From assembly GCA_963751615.1 (NCBI GenBank), contig CAVVVG010000005.1:1-64000 (forward strand): DNA of 64,000 nucleotides. The letters are read 5' to 3'. This DNA is from Palsa-892 sp963751615. GTDB lineage: Bacteria > Pseudomonadota > Alphaproteobacteria > Rhizobiales > Xanthobacteraceae. Each line of letters opens with the position of its first letter. Position 1 is the first letter of the stretch. Below the pieces are notes generated by a model. It did no database searches and had not been told where the DNA came from. It was given only the letters and a program-made list of their open reading frames with translations. The position numbers and the translations under genes were made by a program. Positions 25,591 to 34,667 of this stretch are shown here, one piece after another.

Positions 25591-26259
25591 TCAGTAGTGG
25601 TGATTCCAGCCGAGCCGAACCGAGTTGTAGCGCACATGGATCGGCTGGATTCCGTACGGTCCACCGATATCATAGTTCTTCGTTCCCAGATTGATGTAAA
25701 GATATTCAAGCGCGAAACTATCGGTGGGCGTGAAGTAATGTTCCCCGCCCACGCCCCCGACCCAACCCGTGTGAGTTTCACTGGCGGTGAAGAACATCGG
25801 ATCGATGCCTGCTCTAACCGAGTTTTTGCCCCAGGCTACTCCACCAGTGCCGTAAATGAATGTCTGATTTTGTGTGAAGCCCGCTCGTACACGGGCAGTT
25901 CCAAAATATTTGATCTGGCCCTGATAGATCTCATCACCATCATTCACTTGGCCCTTGATACGGGACCAATCGAGATCGAGCTGAACGCCGGCCACAAAAT
26001 TGTTCGTGAATTGTTTATTGTAGCCGAATTGCCCTCCTAGGAACCAACCCCTCGTATTTGCGTCGACGAAATCTGCCTGCTGAAACCCGGTATGGCCCCA
26101 GCCATAGCCGCCGTTCAATCCGGCATAGAAGCCAGTCCAAGTGAACATCGGGGTGGGTGCAGCAGCGTAGGCTGGCGCCTTTACGGGCAGGTCAGCCGCA
26201 AGAGCAGGCGCGCCACAGAATACAGCAGCAGCGATACCTGCAACGAAAAGTTTTTTCAT
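25591..26259 (-). CDS. Outer membrane beta-barrel protein (Omp25/Omp31-like)
   Basis: 222-residue outer-membrane protein. Signal peptide MKKLFVAGIAAAVFCGAPAL with cleavage after ALAA, then DLPVKAP and the typical opening FTWTGFYAGLNGGYGWG of the Hyphomicrobiales Omp25/Omp31 family. Alternating strands follow (RVRAGFTQNQTFIYGTGGVA), and the last strand VRYNSVRLGWNHHY ends close to an aromatic residue as required by the Bam machinery. The family contributes to envelope stability. It has its own terminator. Confidence 0.88.
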   Translation of the reverse strand: MKKLFVAGIAAAVFCGAPALAADLPVKAPAYAAAPTPMFTWTGFYAGLNGGYGWGHTGFQQADFVDANTRGWFLGGQFGYNKQFTNNFVAGVQLDLDWSRIKGQVNDGDEIYQGQIKYFGTARVRAGFTQNQTFIYGTGGVAWGKNSVRAGIDPMFFTASETHTGWVGGVGGEHYFTPTDSFALEYLYINLGTKNYDIGGPYGIQPIHVRYNSVRLGWNHHY

Positions 26260-26438
26260 TGGAAGCCCCCGGAATGAAATCGTCGATTTGAAACATCGAT
26301 CTTAGGAGCAAGAATAATCCTTTCACCACGCGGTACATAGGCCGGGCCTCACATCATGCTGTGGTTTCTCGATGTTGTGACGTTTCAGCAACAAGGCCCG
26401 GAAACATTCTGATTTTACGGCTGGAAACGGACGTCGAG

Positions 26439-26651
26439 ATATCCGCTTTTGGTGGCAAAGCGGACATGCTGACCCATGGCATTTCCGGGTGAATCTCTTC
26501 GCCGAACAGGTCGGTGAAGAGATTCAAAAACACTGAAAAATTCCGGGGCGGATCCGATTACCGTGAAGGAGCGATCAATGTCCACTTTCGGGGGTAAAGC
26601 AGACATCACAAAGAGAGAGCATCATGTCCGCTTATGACCCAAGGCAGACGT
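26439..26651 (+). repeat. Composite repeat, copy 22 (P1-B-P2-P3)
   Basis: P1-like hairpin, a diverged B module of the type seen in copy 4 (TTTCCGGGTGAAT start), then P2 and P3 and the flank CGCGGCGCCGCCACTAAAC. Confidence 0.88.
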
Positions 26652-26659
26652 TCGCGGCG

Positions 26660-27019
26660 CCGCCACTAAACTAAAGCCTCGTACGTATAACGAAGAATCA
26701 AGGAAAATAACACATCCGATTTCCGTAAATTCCTAAGTTCTGCCGCGCAAACGAAATGCCAATAAGAATTCAATGTGCCAAGTCTTGTCGGGCCAAAGCC
26801 GCCGCGAATTCAGCAGACAATATTCTCCTGTCGCTCGGTATCACCGCCTCTGACACCAGTCCCTTGTGATGCAAACGTAGTCGTAATTGAGCCAAACGTG
26901 GTTGGTATGGAATCCCAGAGCAATGAACAGTCTCCGATTCATGGCCGATGCTCTTTCCAATCATTCAAAACCCTAGCCCTCATCGGGAATGCAAGCTGCC
27001 AATCACGAAGGGGCGAGCA
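26660..27019. other. Intergenic region, nothing recognised
   Basis: About 360 bases between a repeat and the DUF3616 gene. Open frames on both strands here have no signal peptide, motif or ribosome-binding site that I can support. It may hold gene debris. Confidence 0.4.
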
Positions 27020-28003
27020 ATGTCTGAACTGAGCCTGAGAACTGCGATTGTAATAATTTTAGCAGTTGTATGTTTTAGCGTGGCGCCGTCTCGTGCCGAG
27101 ACGAGCTTTTCCTATTTTGAATACCGGCAAATGTGCGATGCGTCGGCTGCCGAAGCGCTCGATGCCAATACTTTCGTCGTGGCAAGCGATGAAGACAATG
27201 TCCTGCGCGTATATGTTCGCAGCCAGCCTTGGCCGATCCAGAATATCAATCTGAATGATTTTCTAAAAGCAGACGATCAGGAAACCGACATCGAAGCGTC
27301 CGCCATAATCGGCAGCCGCATCTATTGGATAACCTCTCATGGCAACAACAAGAAAGGCAAGAGTAGGCCAGCTAGGCAAAGATTTTTTGCGACAGATGTT
27401 GTGATGCAAGGAGACAAGCTAACTGTATCGCCGATTGGGTATGCCTATGTCGATCTCTTGTCCGATCTCGTGAGCGCAGCTCAGCTCAGCCGTTACCGGC
27501 TAGGGGAGGCGTCGACTCTGCCGCCTAAAGCTCTTGGCGCAATCAACATTGAGGGGTTGGCGGCTACACCTGAAGGAAAACTTCTAATCGGATTCCGCAA
27601 CCCGATCCCCGGCGGCAAAGCGCTTATAGTTCCGATCGAAAATCCCGCAAAAATAATCTTAGGTGCCAAGGCCGTACTAGGACAGCCGATCGAACTTGCT
27701 CTGAACGGGCTGGGGATTAGAAGTCTAGAGCGTGTTGGCAATGAATATCTGATCGTGGCCGGCCCCTTCGACAATGTCGGCGGTTTTGTTCTTTACAAAT
27801 GGTCGGGTGCGGCGGCCAGCCCGCCAGTTATGGTGCAAGGAATCGACTTTAAGGACCTTCACCCCGAAGCACTGTTTGCTGTGCCGGGCACCGACATGGT
27901 CCAAATTCTGAGTGACGACGGAGAGAGGGAGATCGGCGGGATGCATTGCAAAGAGCTTCCCGAATCCCAACAATTCTTTCGCAGCATTACATTGAAACCT
28001 TGA
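27020..28003 (+). CDS. DUF3616 secreted protein
   Basis: Exported protein of 327 residues. A signal peptide (LRTAIVIILAVVCFSVAPSR) is cleaved near SRAE. The body is beta-rich, with a conserved early FEYRQMCDASAAEALDANTF VVASDEDN block (read as two adjacent segments), then DIEASAIIGSRIYWITSHGN near 100, and GAINIEGLAATPEGKLLIGF near 190, fitting the DUF3616 propeller-like family. I start at MSELSLRTAI, preceded by AAGGGGCGAG; the frame above lacks support. Function is unknown. The following 330 bases hold the tail of a COG2984 gene. Confidence 0.75.
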   Translation: MSELSLRTAIVIILAVVCFSVAPSRAETSFSYFEYRQMCDASAAEALDANTFVVASDEDNVLRVYVRSQPWPIQNINLNDFLKADDQETDIEASAIIGSRIYWITSHGNNKKGKSRPARQRFFATDVVMQGDKLTVSPIGYAYVDLLSDLVSAAQLSRYRLGEASTLPPKALGAINIEGLAATPEGKLLIGFRNPIPGGKALIVPIENPAKIILGAKAVLGQPIELALNGLGIRSLERVGNEYLIVAGPFDNVGGFVLYKWSGAAASPPVMVQGIDFKDLHPEALFAVPGTDMVQILSDDGEREIGGMHCKELPESQQFFRSITLKP

Positions 28004-28107
28004 GATTCTGCTTTGTAATGACGATCGTTTTGACGCTGACGCTTCCTATCCACCTAGTAACCCCGTTGGTTAGGGCGCGTTCCGCTTCACAAAGTGAGCT
28101 GTTTACA

Positions 28108-28335
28108 GGTTACGCAACCTCCAGTGGCCTAATGAGCTACGGTACCAGCCAGCAGGACGTATATCGGCAGCAAGGTATTTATACCGCCAGGATTCTCAAC
28201 GGTGAAAAGGCAGCCGATCTACCCGTACAGCAGTTGGTGAAAGTGGAATTTGCAATCAACCTCAAGACTGCCAAGATACTCGGCCTGACCGTGCCGCCGA
28301 CACTGATCGCCCGCGCCGACGAGGTGATTGAATGA
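28108..28335 (+). pseudogene. COG2984 binding-protein 3' fragment
   Basis: The last 75 codons of a COG2984 gene in a single open frame: SSGLMSYGTSQQDVYRQQGI, YTARILNGEKAADLPVQQ, INLKTAKILGLTVPP and the ending ARADEVIE. The first three quarters, including signal and ligand lobes, are gone, and the upstream junction falls just after the DUF3616 gene. The repeat starts 8 bases after the stop exactly as in intact copies, so the 3' end plus repeat was kept or moved as a unit. Confidence 0.88.
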
Positions 28336-28343
28336 ATGGCGGA

Positions 28344-28440
28344 ATGTCCGCTTTTGGCAATGCGGACATGCGAGGCTGACCGATCAATGTCCGCTTTCGA
28401 GGGTAAGAGCGGACATCATAATAAGAGGGCGCCACGTCCG
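28344..28440 (+). repeat. Repeat copy 23 (P1-P2)
   Basis: P1 (loop TTGGCAA), P2 with GAGGGTAAGAG and half of P3. Located 8 bases after the gene fragment. Confidence 0.9.
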
Positions 28441-28524
28441 TCGAGCAATATCGCTTAAATTTTAGGCCAGCGTAAAGATTTACCGCGTCGTAGTCTGCGA
28501 CGGCTGCAGAGTGGACAAAAACGC

Positions 28525-29337
28525 ATGAAGATAAAGATCGGTTTCAATATCACCTACGACGCACCGCAGCCAACGCCGATGGTTATCCTGCTGAACGTCC
28601 ATCCCTCTCGGCACTCCGACCTTCTCACCTCGGATCAAATCACCACGGATCCATCAGTGCCTATCCGACCGTATCGTGATCTCTTCGGCAACGAATGCGG
28701 CCGCCTCTTTCTTCCGGCCGGACGTACAACACTCACTTACAGCGGAATTGTGCGAGACACTGGTCAGCCCGATCCCTTGGTGGCAACAGCGCAGCAGATC
28801 GCGGTGCAGGACTTGCCGGATCAATGCATTCTTTATCTTCTGCCAAGTCGCTATTGCGAAACCGATCAGCTGATGCAACTGGCGTGGTCGTTGTTCAAGG
28901 ACACATTGCCGGGTTGGCCGCGCGTGCAAACGATATGCGACTACGTGCATAATCATCTAACTTTCGGCTATCAGTTCGCGGCACCGACGAAGACCGCCCA
29001 CGATGTGCACAAAGAGCGCAAGGGAGTTTGCCGCGACTTCGCTCATTTGGCGGTGACACTATGCCGCTGCATGAACATTCCTGCGCGTTATTGCACTGGC
29101 TACCTTGGCGACATTGGCGTTCCACCGGAAGACACGCCAATGGATTTCAGCGCGTGGTTCGAGGTCTATCTCTCCAACACTTGGTACACGTTCGATGCGC
29201 GCCACAATACACCACGGATCGGGCGCATTCTGGTCGGCCGTGGACGCGATGCTGCTGACGTGCCCCTGTCCACCAGCTTCGGTCAAATTACCCTGGCGCG
29301 GTTCGAGGTCTACACAGACAAATTGATCGAAGCCTGA
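28525..29337 (+). CDS. Transglutaminase-like cysteine protease-fold protein
   Basis: 270-residue cytoplasmic protein (no signal) of the bacterial transglutaminase-like superfamily. An N-terminal beta domain (IGFNITYDAPQPTPMVILLN) precedes the core: CDYVHNHLTFGYQFAAPT, KERKGVCRDFAHLAVTLCRC with the catalytic cysteine near 170, GYLGDIGVPPEDTPMDFSAW, and WYTFDARHNTPRIGRI with the catalytic aspartate region. In many relatives the residue before AWFE is the catalytic histidine; here it is serine (DFSAWFEVYL), so activity through the normal triad is doubtful, although a subfamily with this change exists to my recollection. A 41-base piece of this gene recurs at 55806. Confidence 0.85.
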   Translation: MKIKIGFNITYDAPQPTPMVILLNVHPSRHSDLLTSDQITTDPSVPIRPYRDLFGNECGRLFLPAGRTTLTYSGIVRDTGQPDPLVATAQQIAVQDLPDQCILYLLPSRYCETDQLMQLAWSLFKDTLPGWPRVQTICDYVHNHLTFGYQFAAPTKTAHDVHKERKGVCRDFAHLAVTLCRCMNIPARYCTGYLGDIGVPPEDTPMDFSAWFEVYLSNTWYTFDARHNTPRIGRILVGRGRDAADVPLSTSFGQITLARFEVYTDKLIEA

Positions 29338-29350
29338 CCTCTGCGCGTTG

Positions 29351-29424
29351 ATGTCCGCTTTCGCGGATAAAGCAGACATCATAATGGGAGAGCGTCATGT
29401 CCGCTTTTGACTCAAGGCAGACAT
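29351..29424 (+). repeat. Repeat copy 24 (P2-P3)
   Basis: P2 and P3 with the ATAATGGGAGAGCGTC spacer between convergent genes. Confidence 0.88.
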
Positions 29425-29477
29425 CTTAAGGCACGTACTTGTAACTTGAGGCTAGTCGGCAGCGGCGATCCAAAGGG

Positions 29478-30155
29478 TTACCAGATTAGCGGTATCAAGC
29501 GATATCGCACTTTTTTTTGGTACTCCACGTAGCCCCGTAGATTCCTTGCCAGAAATTTTTCCTCATCAAATAGTCTCCAAAGAACTACGGGCATCATCAC
29601 GACAATGATCAGCAATCCCCACCACGAACCGAGCGCAATCGGTATGCCAAGAAACATGACAAGGCCTCCGGCGTACATCGGGTGCCGTACGAGTGCGTAC
29701 GGGCCAGTTGATATAACTTTTTGATTGGGGGCCAATTCAATGGTGGCAGAGGAGAATGTATTTTCTTTGAACACTAAGAATATGACCAACCAACCAAGCA
29801 CTACAAGTACGTCTCCTGCCAGGGCCACATATGGCGGCATGTAAGACCATGCAAAGCGATGATCTAGTGCGGGGAAAACGAGGCCGCTAATAAATCCCAG
29901 CGACACGAAAAGCATTATGATCTTTTGAGTTGTTTTCTTCTCGCCAGTCGGACCCCCGCTCATCCGTCGCTCTAAGAGCTTTCGGTCTTTTTTCATAAGG
30001 TAGAGGGTGATCGCGAGAGACGGCGCAAAATATACTGCCAGGAACATCCACGCCTGCCAATAATCAAGCGTCCACGCTGGAATAAATAGTAGCGCCGCCA
30101 TGACAAGAAGAAGGAACAGGAGTCCGCCGAGCGCTTTTATATTCAGGATGTTCAT
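29478..30155 (-). CDS. Isoprenylcysteine carboxyl methyltransferase-like membrane protein
   Basis: 225-residue membrane protein with about five helices, of the ICMT/PEMT-type methyltransferase superfamily. Its C-terminal signature is clear: ISTGPYALVRHPMYAGGLVM, where the RHPxY motif binds S-adenosylmethionine, followed by EEKFLARNLRGYVEYQKKVR and YRLIP. The conserved glutamates in FDEEKFL match the family. Bacterial members methylate unknown, probably lipid or isoprenoid, substrates. It is monocistronic. Confidence 0.87.
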   Translation of the reverse strand: MNILNIKALGGLLFLLLVMAALLFIPAWTLDYWQAWMFLAVYFAPSLAITLYLMKKDRKLLERRMSGGPTGEKKTTQKIIMLFVSLGFISGLVFPALDHRFAWSYMPPYVALAGDVLVVLGWLVIFLVFKENTFSSATIELAPNQKVISTGPYALVRHPMYAGGLVMFLGIPIALGSWWGLLIIVVMMPVVLWRLFDEEKFLARNLRGYVEYQKKVRYRLIPLIW

Positions 30156-30201
30156 TTCGTAATATTAACACGCACCCGAATACGTATGCGCCATTGGCAC
30201 G

Positions 30202-30270
30202 ATGTCCGCTTATGGCACAAAGCGGACATTCTGCCCTACCCGTTTGATGTCCGCTTTCGGCTGTAAAGCT
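30202..30270 (+). repeat. Repeat copy 25 (P1 plus P2-like)
   Basis: P1, then a P2-like hairpin with the CGGCTGT loop and a lost right arm. Confidence 0.85.
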
Positions 30271-30379
30271 CTGAGCGGCACGACAGGCGGCTCGAGTTTT
30301 ATTGATAGTCATTTTGAGATTCGCGGCTTAGTCTGTTCGTTTAAATTGGCCTCGTGCCATCGAAAAACAGGAGGAGACA

Positions 30380-30712
30380 ATGCCACTCTATATCACCCGG
30401 GGAAATTTCACCGCCGAAACCATCAAACGCATGATGGCGAAACCTGAGGACCGCAGTGAATCGATCGGCAAGTTTATGGCGGCCGCTGGCGGAAAACTCC
30501 ACGCCTATTATTACACGTTTGGCGAGTATGATTTTATGATCATCGGGGAGGCGCCTAGCGAGAAGGAAGCCATGGCTGCGGGGATTGTTTCAGCGGGCAC
30601 GGGTTCAGTGACCAACCTGAATACCACCGTCGCCGTCACCAGCGCCGACGCCAAGGCCATCTTTGCCAAAGCGGCCTCTCTCGCCGCGCAATTCCGCCCC
30701 GCAGGCACATGA
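30380..30712 (+). CDS. GYD domain protein
   Basis: 110-residue cytoplasmic protein of the GYD family (dimeric alpha-beta barrel). Motifs: MPLYITRGNFTAETIKRMMA, EDRSESIGKFMAAAGGKLHA, YYYTFGEYDFMIIGEAPSEK where GEYD replaces the name-giving GxYD. The ribosome-binding site AGGAGGAGA is very strong. The fold is shared with small stress and monooxygenase-type proteins; no reaction is known. Confidence 0.88.
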   Translation: MPLYITRGNFTAETIKRMMAKPEDRSESIGKFMAAAGGKLHAYYYTFGEYDFMIIGEAPSEKEAMAAGIVSAGTGSVTNLNTTVAVTSADAKAIFAKAASLAAQFRPAGT

Positions 30713-30862
30713 GAAGGTAACACTCGAACAGCGCGCGAACGTTGGCAATTTCACACCTTCGCTAAAACTCGTTTGGCAATCGGATCGTTGCCGGATGGTG
30801 CGGAACCTCGCGCGCAAAACTGCGCACGCAGTCCCTAAGTAGTGCGAAAATCTACGGGCATC

Positions 30863-30890
30863 ATGTCCGCTTATGGCACAAAGCGGACAT
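30863..30890 (+). repeat. Solitary hairpin with GGGTCTGAT flank
   Basis: Single hairpin with the TATGGCAC loop, followed directly by the leader shared by three binding-protein genes. Confidence 0.88.
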
Positions 30891-30997
30891 TGGGTCTGAT
30901 CAGCGTTTGAAGTCGGTTGTGTGATATTTCCCACTCGCCGCTCGGTCAGAATTTGGTACGCTTTAGGCGATAGACGAGGCGTGTTCTCAGGGATCAC

Positions 30998-31972
30998 ATG
31001 CAACGACGTCACTTCATCAAACTTCTCGGCAGCGCGGCGGTTTGGCCGCTCGCTGCGCGTGCGCAGCAGGCCGACAGAATTTATCGGATCGGAATGCTCA
31101 GCGGTGGAGGGCCCGTGGATGAACGCCGCAAATCCCTGCTATCGGGTCTTGCCCTGCGAGGTTTTGTGGAAGGCCGCAATGTCGTGATCGAACAGCGATC
31201 GGCCGATGCGCATCTCGATCGGCTTGGTGCTCTCGCCGCCGAACTCAAGGCCGCTAAGGTCGATGTCATTGTGACGAGCGGATACCCTGCCGCACTCGCC
31301 GCCAAACTATCCTCGAAAGAAATTCCGATAGTCATCTCCGGGGCTGGCGATCCGGTCGCGACCGGCCTGGTTGCAGGACTGGCGCGGCCGGGCGGCAATG
31401 TCACAGGCGTGAGTGAAATCTCCACCGAGCTCAGCGCCAAACGCCTCGAAATCCTCAAGGATGCGGTGCCCAATCTCCGGCTTGTCGCGATGCTGTGGAA
31501 CGCGGCTGACCTCGGCATGACGCTGCGATACCGCGCCTCGGAGGACGCCGCGCATGTGCTTGGGATCAAAGTTCAGACCTTGGGCGTGCGCGAGCCTGAC
31601 GATTTCGAGCAGGCGTTCTCCGTGATGACGCACACTCGCCCGGACGCGATCCTGATGGTGTCGGACGCCTTGACCTTCCTCAATCGCAAGCGCGTCGTGG
31701 ATTTTGCCGCCGCGAAACGCCTGCCGACAATCTTCGAGTCCGGTGCGCTGGTGCGCGAAGGTGGTCTGATGTCGTATGGCCCCAGTCAAAGCGCAATTGG
31801 GGAGCGGGTAACCGAATTTATCGTGCGTATTCTGCGCGGCGCGCAGCCGGCGGATCTACCGCTTGAACTGCCGACCCAATTTGAACTGCTCATCAATCTC
31901 AACACTGCCAAGACGCTCGGCCTCACGATGCCACTGCAACTGCTCGCCCGCGCCGACGCGGTGATTGAATGA
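30998..31972 (+). CDS. COG2984 ABC-type substrate-binding protein (orphan)
   Basis: Fourth full-length family member, 324 residues. Signal MQRRHFIKLLGSAAVWPLAA with cleavage near ARAQQ. Motifs: IGMLSGGGPVDERRKSLLSG, GFVEGRNVVIEQRSADAHLD, PIVISGAGDPVATGLVAGL, ARPGGNVTGVSEISTELSAK, LIMVSDALTFLNRKRVVDFA, EGGLMSYGPSQS and the ending ARADAVIE, with Ala for the usual Glu. No permease or ATPase adjoins. The upstream 60 bases are shared with the leaders of the copies at 5826 and 36544; the downstream repeat begins 8 bases after the stop. Confidence 0.92.
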   Translation: MQRRHFIKLLGSAAVWPLAARAQQADRIYRIGMLSGGGPVDERRKSLLSGLALRGFVEGRNVVIEQRSADAHLDRLGALAAELKAAKVDVIVTSGYPAALAAKLSSKEIPIVISGAGDPVATGLVAGLARPGGNVTGVSEISTELSAKRLEILKDAVPNLRLVAMLWNAADLGMTLRYRASEDAAHVLGIKVQTLGVREPDDFEQAFSVMTHTRPDAILMVSDALTFLNRKRVVDFAAAKRLPTIFESGALVREGGLMSYGPSQSAIGERVTEFIVRILRGAQPADLPLELPTQFELLINLNTAKTLGLTMPLQLLARADAVIE

Positions 31973-31980
31973 ATGGCGGA

Positions 31981-32110
31981 ATGTCCGCCATGGGCAAAAA
32001 GCGGACACGGGACAGCGACCGATCGATGTCCGCTTTCGGGGATAAAGCGGACATCATAATAAGAGAGTGCCACGTCTGCTTTTGACCCAAAGCGGACATT
32101 CGCGACGCAG
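31981..32110 (+). repeat. Three-hairpin repeat, copy 27 (complete, with CGCGACGC flank)
   Basis: P1 (loop CATGGGCA), P2, P3 and the right flank. Situated between a binding-protein gene and the groESL control region. Confidence 0.9.
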
Positions 32111-32188
32111 CCACAAACGGCCTAGCTGGCGCTACGCAAGTAAATCCGACAGACCCCTCCTCCGCGCCTCCGCCGCTCAATAGGTTAA

Positions 32189-32215
32189 TTAGCAGACTCA
32201 CTTGAAGAGTGCTAA
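32189..32215 (+). promoter_or_regulatory. CIRCE element (HrcA operator)
   Basis: TTAGCAGAC-N9-GAGTGCTAA: the right half is the perfect CIRCE half-site and the left half differs from TTAGCACTC at two positions. It lies 108 bases upstream of the groES start. This predicts repression by HrcA and release on heat shock. The hrcA gene is not in this window. Confidence 0.88.
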
Positions 32216-32322
32216 AGGCACACTAGCTGAAGAGAGGAGGCTGCTTTTGTTGTTCATTCTGTAGTGCGCCTCTACCTTACTATCTGAAAAACCAACATTC
32301 ATAGGGACTTAGGAGGATTGAT

Positions 32323-32637
32323 ATGAAGTTTCGACCACTTCACGACCGCGTCGTGGTTACGCGCATCGACGCTGACGATAAAACTAAAGGTGGAATCATC
32401 ATTCCGGATACCGCCAAAGAGAAGCCTTCCGAAGGAGAAGTGATTGCCGTCGGTCCAGGTGGCCGCGACGAGGCTGGCAAGCTCATCCCAATCGACCTGA
32501 AGAAGGGTGACCGCGTGCTGTTCGGCAAATGGTCGGGCACGGAAGTCAAAATCGATGGGGTCGAATATCTGATCATGAAAGAGAGCGACATCATGGGTGT
32601 GATCGAACAAGCCGTCGCTCGCAAGAAGGCCGCCTAA
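32323..32637 (+). CDS. groS: Co-chaperonin GroES
   Basis: 104-residue cytoplasmic GroES, the heptameric lid of the chaperonin. Typical features: FRPLHDRVVVTRIDADDKTK, the mobile loop around KGGIIIPDTAKEKPSEGEVI, and GKWSGTEVKIDGVEYLIMKE. The start has AGGAGG 7 bases upstream. It forms an operon with groEL (33-base gap) under a CIRCE element. The mobile-loop tripeptide is III, close to the usual IVL/IML. Rhizobia often carry several groESL copies; whether this is the housekeeping one cannot be told here. Confidence 0.97.
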   Translation: MKFRPLHDRVVVTRIDADDKTKGGIIIPDTAKEKPSEGEVIAVGPGGRDEAGKLIPIDLKKGDRVLFGKWSGTEVKIDGVEYLIMKESDIMGVIEQAVARKKAA

Positions 32638-32670
32638 GGGCTGTTGTATCAAACATAACGGAGAACAAAA

Positions 32671-34317
32671 ATGTCTGCCAAGGAAGTTAGATTCTCAGTA
32701 GATGCACGCGATAGAATGCTGCGCGGCATCGACATACTCACCCATGCAGTGCGCGTGACGCTCGGCCCCAAGGGGCGCAATGTCGTGCTCGACAAATCAT
32801 ACGGCGCGCCGCGCATTAGCAAGGATGGCGTTACCGTCGCTAAGGAGATCGAGCTCGAAGACAAGTTCGAAAATATGGGCGCACAAATGGTGCGCGAAGT
32901 CGCCTCGAAATCGTCCGACTACGCCGGTGACGGCACTACGACGGCCACGGTTCTTGCGCACGCGATTGTACGGGAAGGCGCCAAGTCGGTAGCCGCCGGC
33001 ATGAACCCGATGGATCTCAAGCGCGGCATCGATCTTGCGGTCCACGCGGTTGTCGAGGATCTGAAGAAGAATTCGAAGAGGGTCACCTCGAACGAAGAAA
33101 TTGCTCAGGTCGGTACGATTTCCGCCAATGGTGATTCTGAAATTGGCAAGTTTCTTGCCAATGCGATGAAGAAAGTTGGCAATGAGGGCGTGATTACTGT
33201 CGAAGAAGCAAAATCCTTGGAGACCGAACTCGACGTTGTCGAAGGCATGCAGTTCGATCGCGGTTATATCTCTCCCTACTTCATCACCAACGCCGACAAG
33301 ATGCGTGTTGAGATGGAAGACCCCTATCTCCTGATCTATGACAAAAAGCTCTCGGGCCTGCAGGAATTGTTGCCGTTGCTTGAGGCGGTGGTGCAGACCT
33401 CGAAGCCGTTCGTCATCATCGCTGAGGACGTTGAGGGCGAGGCTTTGGCCACGCTCGTGGTCAACAAGCTACGCGGCGGCCTCAAGGTTGCCGCGGTGAA
33501 GGCACCGGGCTTCGGCGATCGCCGCAAGGCCATGCTCGAAGATATTGCGGTCCTCACTGGCGCTCAGGCGATCAGCGAAGATCTCGGCATCAAACTCGAC
33601 AAAGTTACTCTGAACATGCTCGGACGTGCCAAGAAGGTGATGATCGACAAGGAGAATACCACGATCGTCCACGGCGCCGGCAAGAAGGCCGACATCGAAG
33701 CGCGTATCGCTCAGATCAAAGTACAGATCGAGGAAACGACATCCGACTACGACAAGGAGAAGTTGCAGGAGCGGCTCGCCAAGCTTGCAGGAGGCGTCGC
33801 GGTGATCCGTGTCGGCGGCGCCACCGAGACCGAGGTGAAGGAGCGCAAGGATCGCGTCGACGATGCGATGCATGCGACCCGCGCTGCGGTCGAGGAAGGC
33901 ATTCTGCCGGGCGGCGGCGTCGCGCTCTTGCGCGCGACCGAAGCTCTCAAGAGGGTGCACACGCAAAACGACGACCAGAAGAACGGCGTCGATATCGTGC
34001 GCAAGGCACTCTCCTGGCCCGCTCGCCAGATCGCGATCAATGCGGGTGAGGACGGCTCTGTCATCGTCGGCAAGATCTTGGAAAAGGATCAGTACAGCTA
34101 CGGCTTTGACGCTCAGAACGGCGAATACGGGAACCTCGTCACCAAGGGCATCATTGATCCGACCAAGGTTGTACGGGCGGCCCTGCAGAATGCAGCGTCG
34201 GTCGCCGGGCTTCTGATCACTACGGAAGCCATGGTCGCCGAAGCCCCGAAGAAGGATAGTGGGGCCCCGGCGATGCCTGGCGGTGGCATGGGCGGTATGG
34301 GCGGTATGGACTATTAA
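32671..34317 (+). CDS. groL: Chaperonin GroEL
   Basis: 548-residue, full-length GroEL. ATP-site motifs LGPKGRNVVLDKSYGAPRIS and AGDGTTTATVLAHAIVREG, apical-domain segment VEGMQFDRGYISPYFITNAD, the conserved GGGVALLRA, and the C-terminal GGM repeat tail ending GGMGGMDY are all intact. It is second in the groESL operon and is followed by a strong terminator. Some positions (VRFSVDARDRMLRGIDILTH) differ from the AKEVKFSTDARDRML start common in the main rhizobial paralogue, so this may be a secondary copy, but this is weak evidence. Confidence 0.97.
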   Translation: MSAKEVRFSVDARDRMLRGIDILTHAVRVTLGPKGRNVVLDKSYGAPRISKDGVTVAKEIELEDKFENMGAQMVREVASKSSDYAGDGTTTATVLAHAIVREGAKSVAAGMNPMDLKRGIDLAVHAVVEDLKKNSKRVTSNEEIAQVGTISANGDSEIGKFLANAMKKVGNEGVITVEEAKSLETELDVVEGMQFDRGYISPYFITNADKMRVEMEDPYLLIYDKKLSGLQELLPLLEAVVQTSKPFVIIAEDVEGEALATLVVNKLRGGLKVAAVKAPGFGDRRKAMLEDIAVLTGAQAISEDLGIKLDKVTLNMLGRAKKVMIDKENTTIVHGAGKKADIEARIAQIKVQIEETTSDYDKEKLQERLAKLAGGVAVIRVGGATETEVKERKDRVDDAMHATRAAVEEGILPGGGVALLRATEALKRVHTQNDDQKNGVDIVRKALSWPARQIAINAGEDGSVIVGKILEKDQYSYGFDAQNGEYGNLVTKGIIDPTKVVRAALQNAASVAGLLITTEAMVAEAPKKDSGAPAMPGGGMGGMGGMDY

Positions 34318-34339
34318 GCCCGCCGTCAACCGAAATGAT

Positions 34340-34372
34340 AAAGGCCCGGGATTTCTTCCGGGCCTTTTTTCT
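34340..34372 (+). terminator. Rho-independent terminator of groESL
   Basis: Stem AAGGCCCGG / CCGGGCCTT with an eight-base loop followed by TTTTCTT, 23 bases after the groEL stop. Confidence 0.9.
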
Positions 34373-34401
34373 TGTGCCACAGCTACGGCAGATTAGGACG
34401 C

Positions 34402-34464
34402 TCAGCGAGACTTTGAAGTTTTCTGGAGATTACTCAATAGTGTGGGTAGTTCGTCATACGACAT
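34402..34464 (-). other. Possible 20-codon micro-ORF
   Basis: MSYDELPTLLSNLQKTSKSR on the minus strand, preceded by CAGGAGAAGAAATCC. The ribosome-binding site is good but the size allows no family assignment; it may be the 5' end of a lost gene. The rest of the 350-base gap holds a repeat hairpin and no other gene. Confidence 0.25.
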
Positions 34465-34494
34465 TGGATTTCTTCTCCTGAAGCGAAACGACGA

Positions 34495-34528
34495 ATGGAT
34501 CCTTCTGGCACAAAGCGAACATCCGCGA
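34495..34528 (+). repeat. Decayed P1 hairpin with CGCGAC flank
   Basis: Right half of P1 (TTCTGGCACAAAGCGAACAT) and the CGCGAC flank; the left arm is lost. Confidence 0.7.
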
Positions 34529-34667
34529 CTGCAGTAGAGAGTCCGCTCGACGGTCTGTTGCATCCACCGTGTCGCAAGGCGTATCAATCCAAATAACTCT
34601 AATTGCCGTTGGATAGAGCTTCAGTGGCAGTTCACCTTGTTCAGACAAATCAGCGCTAGGAAAGACG

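Noticed and set aside
32649..34380. Minus-strand frames opposite groEL
   Set aside because: groEL is one of the clearest genes in the window; the long antisense frame is a known consequence of its codon use.
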